A program made the translations under genes and the position numbers. From Planctomycetota bacterium (GTDB lineage Bacteria; Planctomycetota; UBA1135; UBA2386): 64,000 nt of DNA. This document shows, piece after piece, positions 19,079 through 28,389 of the stretch. The notes below the pieces were generated by a model. It saw only the letters and a list, made by a program, of their open reading frames with translations. It did not search any database and was not told the DNA's origin. Each line of letters begins with the position of its first letter. Position 1 is the first letter of the stretch. The DNA is taken from positions 1-64,000 of the forward strand of contig JANQJF010000029.1 in the NCBI GenBank assembly GCA_028281765.1, given 5' to 3'.

Positions 19079-19744
19079 CTAAGGAAGAGGATCGCCGTTG
19101 TCGTCGGTGAGGTAGGACTGACTCGAGAACTTGTTGAGGAATGCGATCCACCGGTCATCCGACTGTTCGAACAGAGTGCAACCGTCCTGCCAGGTTCCGT
19201 TGGCGGGTCCCCAAGGGCTGTCGATCGGATCCCCCTGGTTCTGATGGATGTTGTGTAGGCCCAGGTCGCCGTCGTCGTAGGGTTCGCCGAACACCATGAT
19301 TCCGTTCGCGCGGTTCTTGTTGGCCGTCATGAGTGGCTTGAGGTTCGCGTACGCTTCGATGTTCGACCCCTGCTCCCACTCGTGCGCGATATCGAACTTC
19401 CATCCGAAGATCTTCGCGATGATCGCGGCGCAACCCAGACGCACCGCGAACATCGGGCTCCGGATGTAGTCGATTGCCCCCGAGTTCTCGTTCATCGCGA
19501 GAGCGTGATAGCCTACGCCGAGTTCGAGCAGTGGCTGCAGTTCATGCGTCGCGAGCGTCACCTGACGCCACTCGACACCGACCGCTGAGTTCTTCGAATC
19601 GACGTCGATCGGGCCCTCGTATTGCGACCCGTTGACATCGACTCGCGTGTTGATGTGGAAGTACTCCCCCTGGTCCTCGGGCGTATCGGGAAAGAAGTGC
19701 GTGAGCGTTCCGCGAATGAACCCGTATCCGTTGTCCAATGGCAT
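19079..19744 (-). CDS. DUF2278 (YukJ-like) family protein
   Basis: This 221-residue protein starts at an ATG preceded by AGGAGG about nine bases upstream; the frame is open further but no other start fits. It begins MPLDNGYGFIRGTLTHF and ends with the family pattern LHNIHQNQGD, then NGTWQDGCTLF, RWIAFLNKFSSQSYLTDDNG. These match the DUF2278/YukJ family, whose members have no settled biochemical role. There is no signal peptide. It is convergent with the frameshifted FG-GAP gene, with 19 bases between stops. Confidence 0.85.
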   Translation of the reverse strand: MPLDNGYGFIRGTLTHFFPDTPEDQGEYFHINTRVDVNGSQYEGPIDVDSKNSAVGVEWRQVTLATHELQPLLELGVGYHALAMNENSGAIDYIRSPMFAVRLGCAAIIAKIFGWKFDIAHEWEQGSNIEAYANLKPLMTANKNRANGIMVFGEPYDDGDLGLHNIHQNQGDPIDSPWGPANGTWQDGCTLFEQSDDRWIAFLNKFSSQSYLTDDNGDPLP

Positions 19745-19817
19745 GGGCCGTTCCTCCTGACCCCGTCCTACGCAGAACGCGCGACGAGCGCAAGGTCGAG
19801 GCAGAGTGGTCGCGAGT

Positions 19818-20131
19818 CTACATGCAGGCCATCGACACCAGGCCGTGCAAGCGAGGCGCGGTAGCGACACCTAGATCGCGCACGGCGATGGCCGGGCCGG
19901 CGCCGGGCACGCCTAGTTGGCCCGCGTTGGCCTCGAACACGACGAACTGTCCGTCGTCCGAGCCGCGAGCAGACCGGTCGGGATGGCAGTGAGGGACGGT
20001 TGGATCGCGGACTCGAGAGCGGCTGGCTGCATGACTTCTTCCTGAGCTTCGGCAACTGGGATCCCAGCGCCGGCCGGGAATGTCGTCCGGTGGTGCGCCG
20101 CCGGCTTCAGAAATCCGGCGACTCGAGCCAC
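19818..20131 (-). pseudogene. Possible decayed fragment of an exported protein
   Basis: Two minus-strand frames join naturally: one reads AALESAIQPSLTAIPTGLLA and the other continues GSDDGQFVVFEANAGQLGV, ending near MACM and a stop at 19818. This looks like the C-terminal part of a gene disrupted by one frameshift near 19970. No signal peptide or start is found upstream, and the 439-base gap holds nothing else I recognise. The assignment is weak. Confidence 0.3.
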
Positions 20132-20183
20132 CCGCGGTTATTCTCTGTCGGCGGCGTACACCCACCAGAGGAAGGAGCCACCC

Positions 20184-21797
20184 ATGCTCAGATCGTTCGC
20201 TCGCGCAGGGCTGCTCACGGCCTGTTTCGCCCCGGTACTCGTCGCCCAACCGATGCCGGGCATGCGCCTGTTCGGCGTGACGAACTCGCACGACACCCAC
20301 TTGGTCGACGTCAACGGGCAGATCGTGCACACGTGGAACGCGTCACACAATCCGGGCTTGTCGCTCTACTTGCACACGGATGGCACGCTGTATCGCACCA
20401 TTCGCACGTCCGGCTCGATCATTGCTGGGGGCCAAGGCGGTGGCGTGCAACGCTGGTCGCTTGACGGGACGTTGCTCTGGGATTTTCGCTACGACACCGG
20501 TGGCAACCGGGCGCATCACGACATCGAAGTGTTGCCCAACGGCAACGTGTTGATGATCGCTTGGGAAACCAAGACCGCGGCCGAGGCGATCGCTGCGGGT
20601 CGCGACCCGGCGATCGTGAACAACGTGTTTCGGCCGGATCATGTGATCGAGGTTCAACCGACCGGCCCGACGAGCGGTACGATCGTGTGGGAGTGGCACG
20701 TCTGGGATCACGTGATCCAAGAGTTGGATCCCGCCCAGGCAAACTACGGTGTCGTCGCCAACCATCCCGAGTTGATCCACATCAACTACCCGGGCTTCTC
20801 GGCTCCGCCGAACGGCGACTGGAACCATTGCAACGCGGTGGAGTACGTCGAGGAGTACGACTGGATCATCCTCAGCGCACGCCGTTTCGAGGAGATTTGG
20901 ATCATCGATCACAGCACGACGACCGCGGAGGCGGCGGGTCACACCGGAGGCATGTGGGGCAAGGGCGGCGACTTGCTCTACCGCTGGGGCAATCCGCAGG
21001 CGTACTGGGCCGGCACTTCGGCGGACGCGATCCTGAGTGGCCAACACGATCCGCGAATGATCCCCGAGGGCTTCCCGGGCGCGGGCAATTTGACGATCTT
21101 CAACAACAAGAACGGCGTCCCCGGACAGACGGAAGTGATCGAGATCGAGTTGCCGCTCGACTCCAATGGCAACTTCATCTTCGGTTCGAACGGGCGCTAC
21201 GGCCCCGATGCACCCATCTGGTCGGTGACCGGGACCTTCGGTTCATTGACGCAGTCCAGCGCGCAGCGGTTGCGCAACGGCAACACCCTGATCGCGAGTG
21301 CGAACCAAAGCTTGCTGCAGGAGTTCGACGTGAACGGTGTGGTGCAGTGGGAGTACAACACGCCCGGCGTGATCTTCCATACGCATTACGTCGAACGCAC
21401 GTTGTGGGAGGATGCCACGACAATCTCGATTTCGGGCGGTGGTAGCATCGGCTTCGACATGATCACGGGTTCCGCACACGCCGGCGACTGGCACCTGTTG
21501 CTCGGTTCCGCGTCCGGCACCGAGCCCGGAGTAGTGCTCGACGGGATCCCGACGCCGCTGAACGTCGATGGCTGGTTCCTGATGATGCTCTCGAACCCGA
21601 ACACCTTCCCGTTTGCCAATACGGCCAGCACGCTGAACGGTGACGGCAAGAGCACCGCGAGCTTCACGATCCCGGGTGGCGTGGTGCCGCCGGTGCTGGC
21701 CGGACTACAGCTGGACCATGGCTTCCTCGTGATCGACGACGTCACGATGGACGTCCTCCATGCCAGCAACCCGGTGCCGATGACGTTCGTGAACTGA
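20184..21797 (+). CDS. Exported arylsulfotransferase-like beta-propeller protein with shared tail
   Basis: This 537-residue protein starts at an ATG with AAGGAG at 20172-20177. It has a signal peptide (MLRSFARAGLLTACFAPVLVAQ), then a propeller with HHDIEVLPNGNVLM, DWNHCNAVEYVEEYDW, GQHDPRMIPEGFPGAGNLTI and RLRNGNTLIASA. Histidine-rich HHD, NHCN and QHD motifs match the arylsulfotransferase (ASST, PAPS-independent) family, which moves sulfate between phenolic esters in the periplasm. The last 115 residues (FDMITGSAHAGDWHLLLG, FTIPGGVVPPVLAGLQLDHG) resemble the recurring tail in place of an ordinary end. The catalytic histidine assignment needs an alignment. It could also be a non-catalytic propeller relative. 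Confidence 0.78.
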   Translation: MLRSFARAGLLTACFAPVLVAQPMPGMRLFGVTNSHDTHLVDVNGQIVHTWNASHNPGLSLYLHTDGTLYRTIRTSGSIIAGGQGGGVQRWSLDGTLLWDFRYDTGGNRAHHDIEVLPNGNVLMIAWETKTAAEAIAAGRDPAIVNNVFRPDHVIEVQPTGPTSGTIVWEWHVWDHVIQELDPAQANYGVVANHPELIHINYPGFSAPPNGDWNHCNAVEYVEEYDWIILSARRFEEIWIIDHSTTTAEAAGHTGGMWGKGGDLLYRWGNPQAYWAGTSADAILSGQHDPRMIPEGFPGAGNLTIFNNKNGVPGQTEVIEIELPLDSNGNFIFGSNGRYGPDAPIWSVTGTFGSLTQSSAQRLRNGNTLIASANQSLLQEFDVNGVVQWEYNTPGVIFHTHYVERTLWEDATTISISGGGSIGFDMITGSAHAGDWHLLLGSASGTEPGVVLDGIPTPLNVDGWFLMMLSNPNTFPFANTASTLNGDGKSTASFTIPGGVVPPVLAGLQLDHGFLVIDDVTMDVLHASNPVPMTFVN

Positions 21798-21879
21798 CGC
21801 CGTCACGACACCTCACGCGGACGTGCGCCGCATGGCGGTTGAGGCCGGCGGCGAATCCCCGAGTCGAGCTCGAGCGCAG

Positions 21880-23589
21880 CTATGGCAGCGTCCCGATCGT
21901 CAGTCGATACCCGTTCGTCAAACCGAACCTCGTGCCACCCGGAGGTGGGGTCGGGTCGACCGTCGCGCCCTGAACGTAGAACGTCAAGCCGAGCAGGGCC
22001 TCGAGGTCCGGAATGGGCAACGTCACCTCGTTCAACCCGGAACCGTTCCATGGGGTCCCGACGACTTGGCCGAAGCGCGGTGTGCCGAGGATCAGTTCGG
22101 CAGCAGGCTGCGCCGGATTCAGGTTCCATCCCGGAATCAACGGGCCACAGCCGCTCGTCGCCAGACTGCCCCCGGCGAGGAAGAGCACCGGGATCGTCCC
22201 CGTGTCCTGACTTCCCCAAGAGTTTGGGAAGCTGAATGGCATGTCGAGTCCGAGGAGTGGCGCACTGGGAGTGTGCAGGCCCCCGTTGATGCCGCAACCT
22301 TCGTCCTCCTTCGCCGAGCGCACGAACTGCCGCGGGTAGAGGATGTGCAAGACGCCACGCGCCGGACCGCCCGAACTGTGCCCGGCGCCGCCGACGGCGA
22401 TCTCGCGGACCCCGTCGCCGTCGAGGTCGTCGATCATGCAGATCGCGTTCCCCATCTGGCCGGAGGTCGCGACCTGCGAGCTCATGACCGCGTGATTGCC
22501 GTCGATCTCGACGTGGCTGCCGACCGACCCGTCGATGCGCAGCATCAGGATCCAAACCGCGCCGGAGGTCTGGTGGTTCGGGACTGAGTTGAAGATCGCG
22601 CCGACGGCGATGTCGGTGGCGCCATCGCCGTCGACGTCTCCGAGCGACGCGACGGCAGAGCCGAACCGGTCGTTCGCTTGGATGTGCCCGTTCCAGTTGC
22701 CGAACTCCGAGCTGATCTTGTTTACGTAGCCGACCGTCCCGTTGGCGTTCATGAACAGGATGTAGACCGCCCCCGAGTCCGTCGCGATGTCGTCGTCCTT
22801 GGCCGCGCCGACGGCGATGTCCGTCACGCCATCGTGGTTCAGGTCACCGATCCCGGTCACCGACGTGCCGAACTCGTCGCCGGCATCCAGCGGCCAGTTC
22901 AGGTTGCCCTGGGTGTTGCTGATCTTGTGTTCGGCCTTGACCGTTCCGTCGGGGTTGAGGAGCAGGATCCAGATCGCACCGGCATCGGTCGCGCCGTCGT
23001 CGTCGTGCTCGGAGCCGACCACGATGTCCGGCGTGCCGTCGAAGTCGAAGTCCCCGAGGGATCCCACGGACCAGCCGAAGCGATCGCCGCCCGGCCCGAC
23101 GAACCCCCCGAGACCGTCTTCGATCTCGGTGGCCGTGTGCGGCACTCCGCCCGCAGTCATGAAGAAGATCAGCAGGCCGGCATCGCGACCGACCGCCAGG
23201 TCGTCGAAACCGTCGCCGTCGACGTCCCCGATATTGGTCAGGCTCCGGCCGGTCCTCGGCCCGCCGAGGAAGTAGTTCCCATCGAACTTCACGGCATACG
23301 AGGGCACTCCCGTCGACTCCATGAAGAACACCCAGATCGCTCCGTTCTCCGCGACCTGCTGATCGTCGCCGATTGCGCCGACCGCGATCTCGTCGATGCC
23401 GTTGCCGTCGAGGTCCCCGATGGTGCAGACGGATTCGCCGAACCGGTCCGAGTTCTGGAGCGCGATCCAGGGGCTGCCGTCTTCGAACCGGATGGCGTCG
23501 ATGATCAGGCTGTCGCCGTTCTGGGCGTGGAGGGGGAGGGACAGGGTGAGCAGGGCGAGGCTGCGAGGGAGAAGGGAGTGGAGGTTCAT
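21880..23589 (-). CDS. Exported FG-GAP protein with shared C-terminal domain
   Basis: This is a 569-residue protein. The start chosen gives MNLHSLLPRSLALLTLSLPL and a signal cut before QNGD; the frame is open further but without signal character. Six FG-GAP loops are visible, such as DLDGNGIDEIA, DVDGDGFDDLA, DFDFDGTPDIV, DLNHDGVTDIA, DVDGDGATDIA and DLDGDGVREIA. The repeat spacing of about 60 residues suits an integrin-like propeller. The tail is a divergent version of the recurring domain (SGCGPLIPG, LPIPDLEALLGLTFYVQG, LTNGYRLTIG). No partner gene is adjacent. Confidence 0.86.
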   Translation of the reverse strand: MNLHSLLPRSLALLTLSLPLHAQNGDSLIIDAIRFEDGSPWIALQNSDRFGESVCTIGDLDGNGIDEIAVGAIGDDQQVAENGAIWVFFMESTGVPSYAVKFDGNYFLGGPRTGRSLTNIGDVDGDGFDDLAVGRDAGLLIFFMTAGGVPHTATEIEDGLGGFVGPGGDRFGWSVGSLGDFDFDGTPDIVVGSEHDDDGATDAGAIWILLLNPDGTVKAEHKISNTQGNLNWPLDAGDEFGTSVTGIGDLNHDGVTDIAVGAAKDDDIATDSGAVYILFMNANGTVGYVNKISSEFGNWNGHIQANDRFGSAVASLGDVDGDGATDIAVGAIFNSVPNHQTSGAVWILMLRIDGSVGSHVEIDGNHAVMSSQVATSGQMGNAICMIDDLDGDGVREIAVGGAGHSSGGPARGVLHILYPRQFVRSAKEDEGCGINGGLHTPSAPLLGLDMPFSFPNSWGSQDTGTIPVLFLAGGSLATSGCGPLIPGWNLNPAQPAAELILGTPRFGQVVGTPWNGSGLNEVTLPIPDLEALLGLTFYVQGATVDPTPPPGGTRFGLTNGYRLTIGTLP

Positions 23590-23651
23590 CGGATGGACTT
23601 GTGGGAGGGGCGACCGCGAGGTCGCGGTCGTCAGCACCGAAGGCGAAATCC

Positions 23652-23678
23652 GGGGCTCGACTCCCAAACCGGAGCCCC
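23652..23678. other. Hairpin with A-tract between divergent genes
   Basis: GGGGCTC and GAGCCCC pair with a 13-base loop, followed on the plus strand by AAAAAA. It sits between the divergent FG-GAP and phospholipase-like genes. On neither strand does a T-tract follow the stem, so it is not a standard terminator. It may be a leader structure for the minus-strand gene. Confidence 0.35.
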
Positions 23679-23873
23679 AAAAAAGGGCGGCACACTCGCT
23701 ACGCCTAAGCGGATTCGCCTACTGAGTCCGTCGTCCGCGAACCAGGGACGGTCGTCGCTGGGCCAAACCGATTCGCGCTAACGAGATCCCGCTCGAACAC
23801 GCTCTCCTCGATTTCGCTACCATCACCTACTCGCGTGAGGAGTTCATTCTCGCCCCGATCAGAAGGAGAGCTT

Positions 23874-26801
23874 ATGACCGACCGTACTGCGTACGCCCAG
23901 ATCAAAAACGACTCGGGGGTGACCCTCGAGCGCGTGTCCTTTCACCATCGGTACTCTGACGACGACGAGCAATCGGGGTACTCCGAGTCTCTTGCCCCGG
24001 GTGCTACCTCAGAGAAGTTCAAGGTCAAGTACCGGACTGGCTTCCTCCGTACGGGCCTGGACTATTGGTGGTGCCAGTACTACCTCCCGAACGGCTCGAA
24101 GTGGGTCTCGCCGGGGAAGCTCCTCTACACGCTTGGCTCGGGCGACGACGGGGAGACGCTCACGTTCTCCGTTCGAGGCAGCCGGCTCACGGACCCGCTC
24201 GGCGACGCCATGTGGCTGCATCAGGACGAGCTTCCGGAATACAACTCGTGGGCGGCGGTTCAACTCAAGAACGGCTTCCCGGTCGCGATGAGTGCCAAGC
24301 TTCGGCACAGGTACTCGGATGACTCGTGGTATGACCACGAATTCGCAAGCATCCCGCCGGGCGAGTCTTCCGATGAATCCGACGTGGCGTTTGCGTACTT
24401 CAACGTCGGTTACCTTCGAACCGGCAGCGACTACTGGAACATTCTGCCCAAGCTGGACCTCGTTCCATATGGCAACGACCTCCCGCTCGCGTTTGAAGAG
24501 TTCTCGAACTCCGACACCGACAAGGGCTGCATGATGACCGACGCCGACAACGGCCAGCTCCTCGTCTTCGAGGTCAACGGCAAGGGGTTCGAGATCAATC
24601 TCGAGAGCGGCCCTTGCGCGGACAGCTGGAAGACGTGGAACGGCCACAACACGCTCGCGTTCTTCCAGCTCGAGAACGCTTTCGACAGCGAGGTCATTCG
24701 CCGGGGCGTCGTCGAGCACGCCTACTCTGACGACTCGACCTGGGAGCAAAGCACGGCGCAGCTCGCTCCAGGCGAGAAATCGCAAATCATGGTCGCCGAG
24801 TACAATACGGGGTTTCTCCGTACAGGCAGTGACCACTGGACCGTCTACGTCTACCTCTCGAACGGCAAGTGGTATCGCAACGAGGACGTTGGCACGTCGT
24901 GCATGCTGGACAGCGACAACGCGACCTCGGTGTCGATTCTGAGCGTGTCCGACAAGACTCTTTCGATCAAGCGGGCCTCAACGGACGCGAAAGTCGGCGG
25001 GACGCAATACGACACCTGTACCGACCCGATGACCGACAAGGGCACGTACGATCCTCGGCAAGGTCGAGATCCGGAAAAGGCCTACGACGAGAATGCATGG
25101 ATCGGGAGTCACAATGCGTTCGCCAACTTCGCCGAGGGCTTTTGGTATGCGCAACAAACAAGCAGCATCGCGACCCAACTCGCGCTCGGCACCACGACCT
25201 TGCTCCTGGACATCTGGTATCGAGACGACGACGTCTATCTCATCCACGGGGATCATGGCTGGATTCAACCGTTCGTCGCCAACGTCAAACTCTCGACGGC
25301 ACTCTCCGACATCAAGAAGTTCCTGACGTCGCCCGATGGCGAAGTCGTCACGATCGTCTTCGAGGACAAGGTCGCCGATCCGCACCGGGGCCTCATCAAG
25401 AAGGCGTTCGAGACGAGCGACACTTGGGACATGGTGTTCGATATCAAGGCAGCCAAGGTCGCCGAGAACGGGTGGCCGACTCTGTCCGAGTTGATGGATC
25501 AGGGCACGCCGCTCGTGGTGTTCACGTCTCGGAAGTCCGATCCGGACTTTGCCTATCAATGGGAGTACATGACCGAAAACGTCTACGGCGACGCGAGCCT
25601 GGACGAGAAGACTTGGCTCGACAAGCGAGACGATTCGAGTGAACTGGGCGCGCTTCCGTTGACCGCCTTGAACCATTTCCCCTCGTGGTCGGCTTCGGAC
25701 TTCATACTGACGCAGTGGCTCGACAGATCCTCTGATGACAATGCAGAACCGGTGATCCGCAAGATGTACGAGGCGTGCTTCACCAAGTGCAAAAAGTACC
25801 CGAACTGGATCAACGCCGACTTCTGGGAAGTACCGGAATCCGGTGGACTCATCGAAGCGGTCACCAAGCTCAACGCTCTCCTGAAGGACGAGTCAGCGAC
25901 ATCGACCCAATCGGGGTTCCGGCACGGCTTCCGTATCCTGACGGAGGCGGCGCCGGATCACGTGCAGGCGGCGTGGAATCGGGACACGGATTGGCTCGAT
26001 GCCCACCAAGATCGCTTGTTTGCCGGCCTCGCCGATCGAGTCGATGGGTCGACGATCGCACAGCAACTTCACAACACCACCAATCTGGCCTTGATGCTCG
26101 CCGTACTCGGTGCCGCTGCCGACAACCCCGTGGAGCAGGTTGCGGCCTGGAGATCAGCGATGCTCGGCGGCCTCGCCGGTTACCTGCTCAGCATCGAGAA
26201 TGACGTTCTCGAAGCGCTGGCAGAAACTCGCTGGCGCAGAGAGGCCCTGTGTTCGGTTCCCTATTTGTTGCTGGAGCGGCAGGTCAACATCACCACCGCC
26301 GTCGGCGACTTTGCCCGGCGACGTCTGTCCAATTCGCCTGATTCGCCAGGAACGGACGGGCGGCTCTTGTCCGCGCTTGCCGGGAATCACGAGGTCGCCG
26401 CGAGTTTTGGGGACGAACTCATGCAGTTCGCAGACTCTGGCCGCCCTGCCATCGCGCGGTCTTCCGAAGCGTACGACCTGACGCACGCGCTCATGTACTG
26501 CGTACTCACTGGTCCGCTCCCGCCGGAAGCCAGGGCGCTGCTCCCTGTTTTCGAGCAAGCGCTGCCGATCTCCGCTCGCAATCCCGACGTTGGAGCCGAA
26601 TTGTACGCTTGCTACGCCCTCCTCGGTGGTTCCAGCGACACAGCGCAAGACGCGCTGGACCTGGTGGCCACGGCGTCTCGGAAACGAGCCAGCCGCGGGG
26701 TCGGTGGAGAATGTGAGTGCACTCAGTTCCGTGAACAGGTTCACGAGCGGATCACTTCCGTGCTCGCCGTGGGTGTGGCCTTGAACGCCCGTGAGTCCTG
26801 A
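23874..26801 (+). CDS. Three beta-sandwich repeats fused to a phospholipase C (X-domain)-like enzyme and a helical tail
   Basis: This 975-residue protein starts at an ATG with AAGGAGAG six bases upstream. It has no signal peptide. Three repeats (about 5-100, 123-235, 257-370) share (H/E)xYSDD, then a PGxxS loop and (Y/F)NTG(F/Y)LRTGSDYW. This resembles the 'up-regulated in daf-2' (PUD1/2) beta-sandwich domain. Residues about 400-660 resemble the PI-PLC X domain: His413 in WIGSHNAFANF, His458 in VYLIHGDHG, LLLDIWYRDD between them, and VVTIVFEDKV after. The two histidines correspond to the acid/base pair of bacterial PI-PLC. Residues about 700-975 are alpha-helical and unrecognised. It may cleave a phospholipid head group or glycolipid. 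The fusion is unusual and monocistronic. Confidence 0.75.
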   Translation: MTDRTAYAQIKNDSGVTLERVSFHHRYSDDDEQSGYSESLAPGATSEKFKVKYRTGFLRTGLDYWWCQYYLPNGSKWVSPGKLLYTLGSGDDGETLTFSVRGSRLTDPLGDAMWLHQDELPEYNSWAAVQLKNGFPVAMSAKLRHRYSDDSWYDHEFASIPPGESSDESDVAFAYFNVGYLRTGSDYWNILPKLDLVPYGNDLPLAFEEFSNSDTDKGCMMTDADNGQLLVFEVNGKGFEINLESGPCADSWKTWNGHNTLAFFQLENAFDSEVIRRGVVEHAYSDDSTWEQSTAQLAPGEKSQIMVAEYNTGFLRTGSDHWTVYVYLSNGKWYRNEDVGTSCMLDSDNATSVSILSVSDKTLSIKRASTDAKVGGTQYDTCTDPMTDKGTYDPRQGRDPEKAYDENAWIGSHNAFANFAEGFWYAQQTSSIATQLALGTTTLLLDIWYRDDDVYLIHGDHGWIQPFVANVKLSTALSDIKKFLTSPDGEVVTIVFEDKVADPHRGLIKKAFETSDTWDMVFDIKAAKVAENGWPTLSELMDQGTPLVVFTSRKSDPDFAYQWEYMTENVYGDASLDEKTWLDKRDDSSELGALPLTALNHFPSWSASDFILTQWLDRSSDDNAEPVIRKMYEACFTKCKKYPNWINADFWEVPESGGLIEAVTKLNALLKDESATSTQSGFRHGFRILTEAAPDHVQAAWNRDTDWLDAHQDRLFAGLADRVDGSTIAQQLHNTTNLALMLAVLGAAADNPVEQVAAWRSAMLGGLAGYLLSIENDVLEALAETRWRREALCSVPYLLLERQVNITTAVGDFARRRLSNSPDSPGTDGRLLSALAGNHEVAASFGDELMQFADSGRPAIARSSEAYDLTHALMYCVLTGPLPPEARALLPVFEQALPISARNPDVGAELYACYALLGGSSDTAQDALDLVATASRKRASRGVGGECECTQFREQVHERITSVLAVGVALNARES

Positions 26802-26805
26802 ATCA

Positions 26806-26870
26806 GTCGGGACGGTGACCACCAAGGCCGCTTCGCCTGCGGCGTTCGTCGCGCGCTCCGCGACCAGGCT
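26806..26870 (-). pseudogene. Fragment of a beta-helix protein tail
   Basis: Read on the minus strand, a frame gives NAAGEAALVVTVP. This is nearly identical to DATGEAALAVTVP in the tail of the beta-helix protein at 31815-33020. The DNA at 26813-26851 matches 31922-31960 with few differences. It sits between the kelch stop codon at 26871 and the 3' end of the phospholipase-like gene. It is too short to encode anything and looks like a leftover of a duplicated tail. Confidence 0.5.
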
Positions 26871-28310
26871 TCAGCGCAGCCGCGCGGCCAGTCCGTTCGA
26901 ATTCCCGTAGACCAGGCCCTGGATCACGGCGGCCTGCAGGAACAGCCGCCCGTCGAGCATGTTCGGGTCGTTCGGAATCGACAGCGTGAGCTGGTCGATG
27001 GCGCCGCCGGAAGCGGCGAGTGGCACGACCGCGATGTCTACCGACGTGCGCAGCATGCAATCCGGACGCCCTGCGAAGTCGAGGCTCAATGGCAGGGAGA
27101 CTCCGGCGAAGTCACGATCCGACGTGCCCCAGTAGAGCGCGGTCAACGGAGTCGGGCTGGAGCTGCCGACGTGGGAGACGCGAATCGTCCAGCTGCCACC
27201 GATCGCCGGAGGGGACGCCGACAGACTCGGCCGCGAGTCCGATGTGTCACAGCCGGCTCCGTACGGAGTTGCGGCGGGGAGTTCGTCGTCGAACTTCTGC
27301 ACCTCGTCGAGAACGACGAAGTCCGGGGCGAATCCGCCGACGCGCAGCGCGAAGTGTCGGGACGAGTCGTAGGCGAAGCCACCTGGGTACACGACGGGTG
27401 TCGCTGGCGCGTCGGCCTGGAGGAGCTGCCAGTCGACGCCATCGAACGCCCACACGTCGTTGAACTGCGCTCCGAACGGAGGCGGTTCGCCGGCGTGGAG
27501 GAGTAGGCGTGATCCCGTCGAGACCAGCATTCCGCCCATGCGACCAGCCGGTCGCGTCGCCGGCAGGAGTTGCGTCCACGTTCGTGCGATGCCGTCCCAT
27601 TGCCACGTCTCGTCGCTGCCGGTGGTGCCACCGAACAACGTCGGAACGCCGTTCAGCACCGCCATGTGGGCCGACGAACGCGCGGAGGGTCGCGTCGGGG
27701 GATCGACGAGTTCCCAGCTGTGTGTTGCGGCGTCGTAGAGCCAGGTTTCGTCGAGTTGCTCCGTGTTGGTCGAGCCACCGAACATCACGATGCGTTGGCT
27801 CGCCGGGTCGAACGCCATCGAGACGTGCGAGCGAGGACCCGGTCGCGGTGTCGGGATGTGGAGATTCCACTGCGCGGCGTGCGGATCGAACTCGAGTGTC
27901 GCACCGGCGAAGAATCCATCGATGTTGGTGCCACCGAACATCAGGACCACGTCGTTCACGGGGTCGTACGCCATCGCGTTGGAGACGACGCCGTCGAAGC
28001 TCTCGTTGCCCGAGACGTGCCAGCTCCCATTGCCCGAGGGGCCGCCGTCCGGGTCGAACGACCAGGTTCGGTTGTCGTAGTTGACGCCGGACCCGCCGAA
28101 CAAGACGAACCGACGTGTCGAATCGACGTAGGCCATCGCACCGCCTACGCGCGCGGACGGTCCGGTAGGCCCCACGGTCCAGGATTGCGCCGTCGCGTGC
28201 GTCGTCGTGCTGCCGAGAAACGCGACGCACGCGAGTGCCGCGTGGAGGCTGCGGGCTGCGAGTGAAGAGGAGGGAGAGTGGTGCATAGTCGCGATGTCCG
28301 TTCGAGCCAT
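26871..28310 (-). CDS. Exported kelch-repeat protein with shared C-terminal domain
   Basis: This protein has about 479 residues. The chosen start gives MARTDIATMHHSPSSSLAAR and a signal ending near THATAQ; an internal ATG at 28286 is also possible. At least five kelch repeats are seen with the (L/M)FGG strand, such as LFGGSGVNYDNRTWSF and MFGGSTNTEQLDETWLYD. The last 130 residues show the recurring tail: YGAGCDTSD, RPDCMLRTS, LSIPNDPNMLDGRLFLQA, SNGLAARLR. It resembles the kelch protein at 9980-12232 in layout but is shorter. No catalytic motif is seen. Confidence 0.85.
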   Translation of the reverse strand: MARTDIATMHHSPSSSLAARSLHAALACVAFLGSTTTHATAQSWTVGPTGPSARVGGAMAYVDSTRRFVLFGGSGVNYDNRTWSFDPDGGPSGNGSWHVSGNESFDGVVSNAMAYDPVNDVVLMFGGTNIDGFFAGATLEFDPHAAQWNLHIPTPRPGPRSHVSMAFDPASQRIVMFGGSTNTEQLDETWLYDAATHSWELVDPPTRPSARSSAHMAVLNGVPTLFGGTTGSDETWQWDGIARTWTQLLPATRPAGRMGGMLVSTGSRLLLHAGEPPPFGAQFNDVWAFDGVDWQLLQADAPATPVVYPGGFAYDSSRHFALRVGGFAPDFVVLDEVQKFDDELPAATPYGAGCDTSDSRPSLSASPPAIGGSWTIRVSHVGSSSPTPLTALYWGTSDRDFAGVSLPLSLDFAGRPDCMLRTSVDIAVVPLAASGGAIDQLTLSIPNDPNMLDGRLFLQAAVIQGLVYGNSNGLAARLR

Positions 28311-28389
28311 AAGCCTCGGTCGGGGGGCAGCCCGAGATTGGTCAGCACCCTGGATTGATCTCAGTCTTGCACCTGGATGCAAAAAACGA

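Noticed and set aside
23652..23678. Intrinsic terminator
   Set aside because: The stem is followed by an A-tract on the plus strand and preceded by a T-tract on the minus strand, the wrong side for termination.
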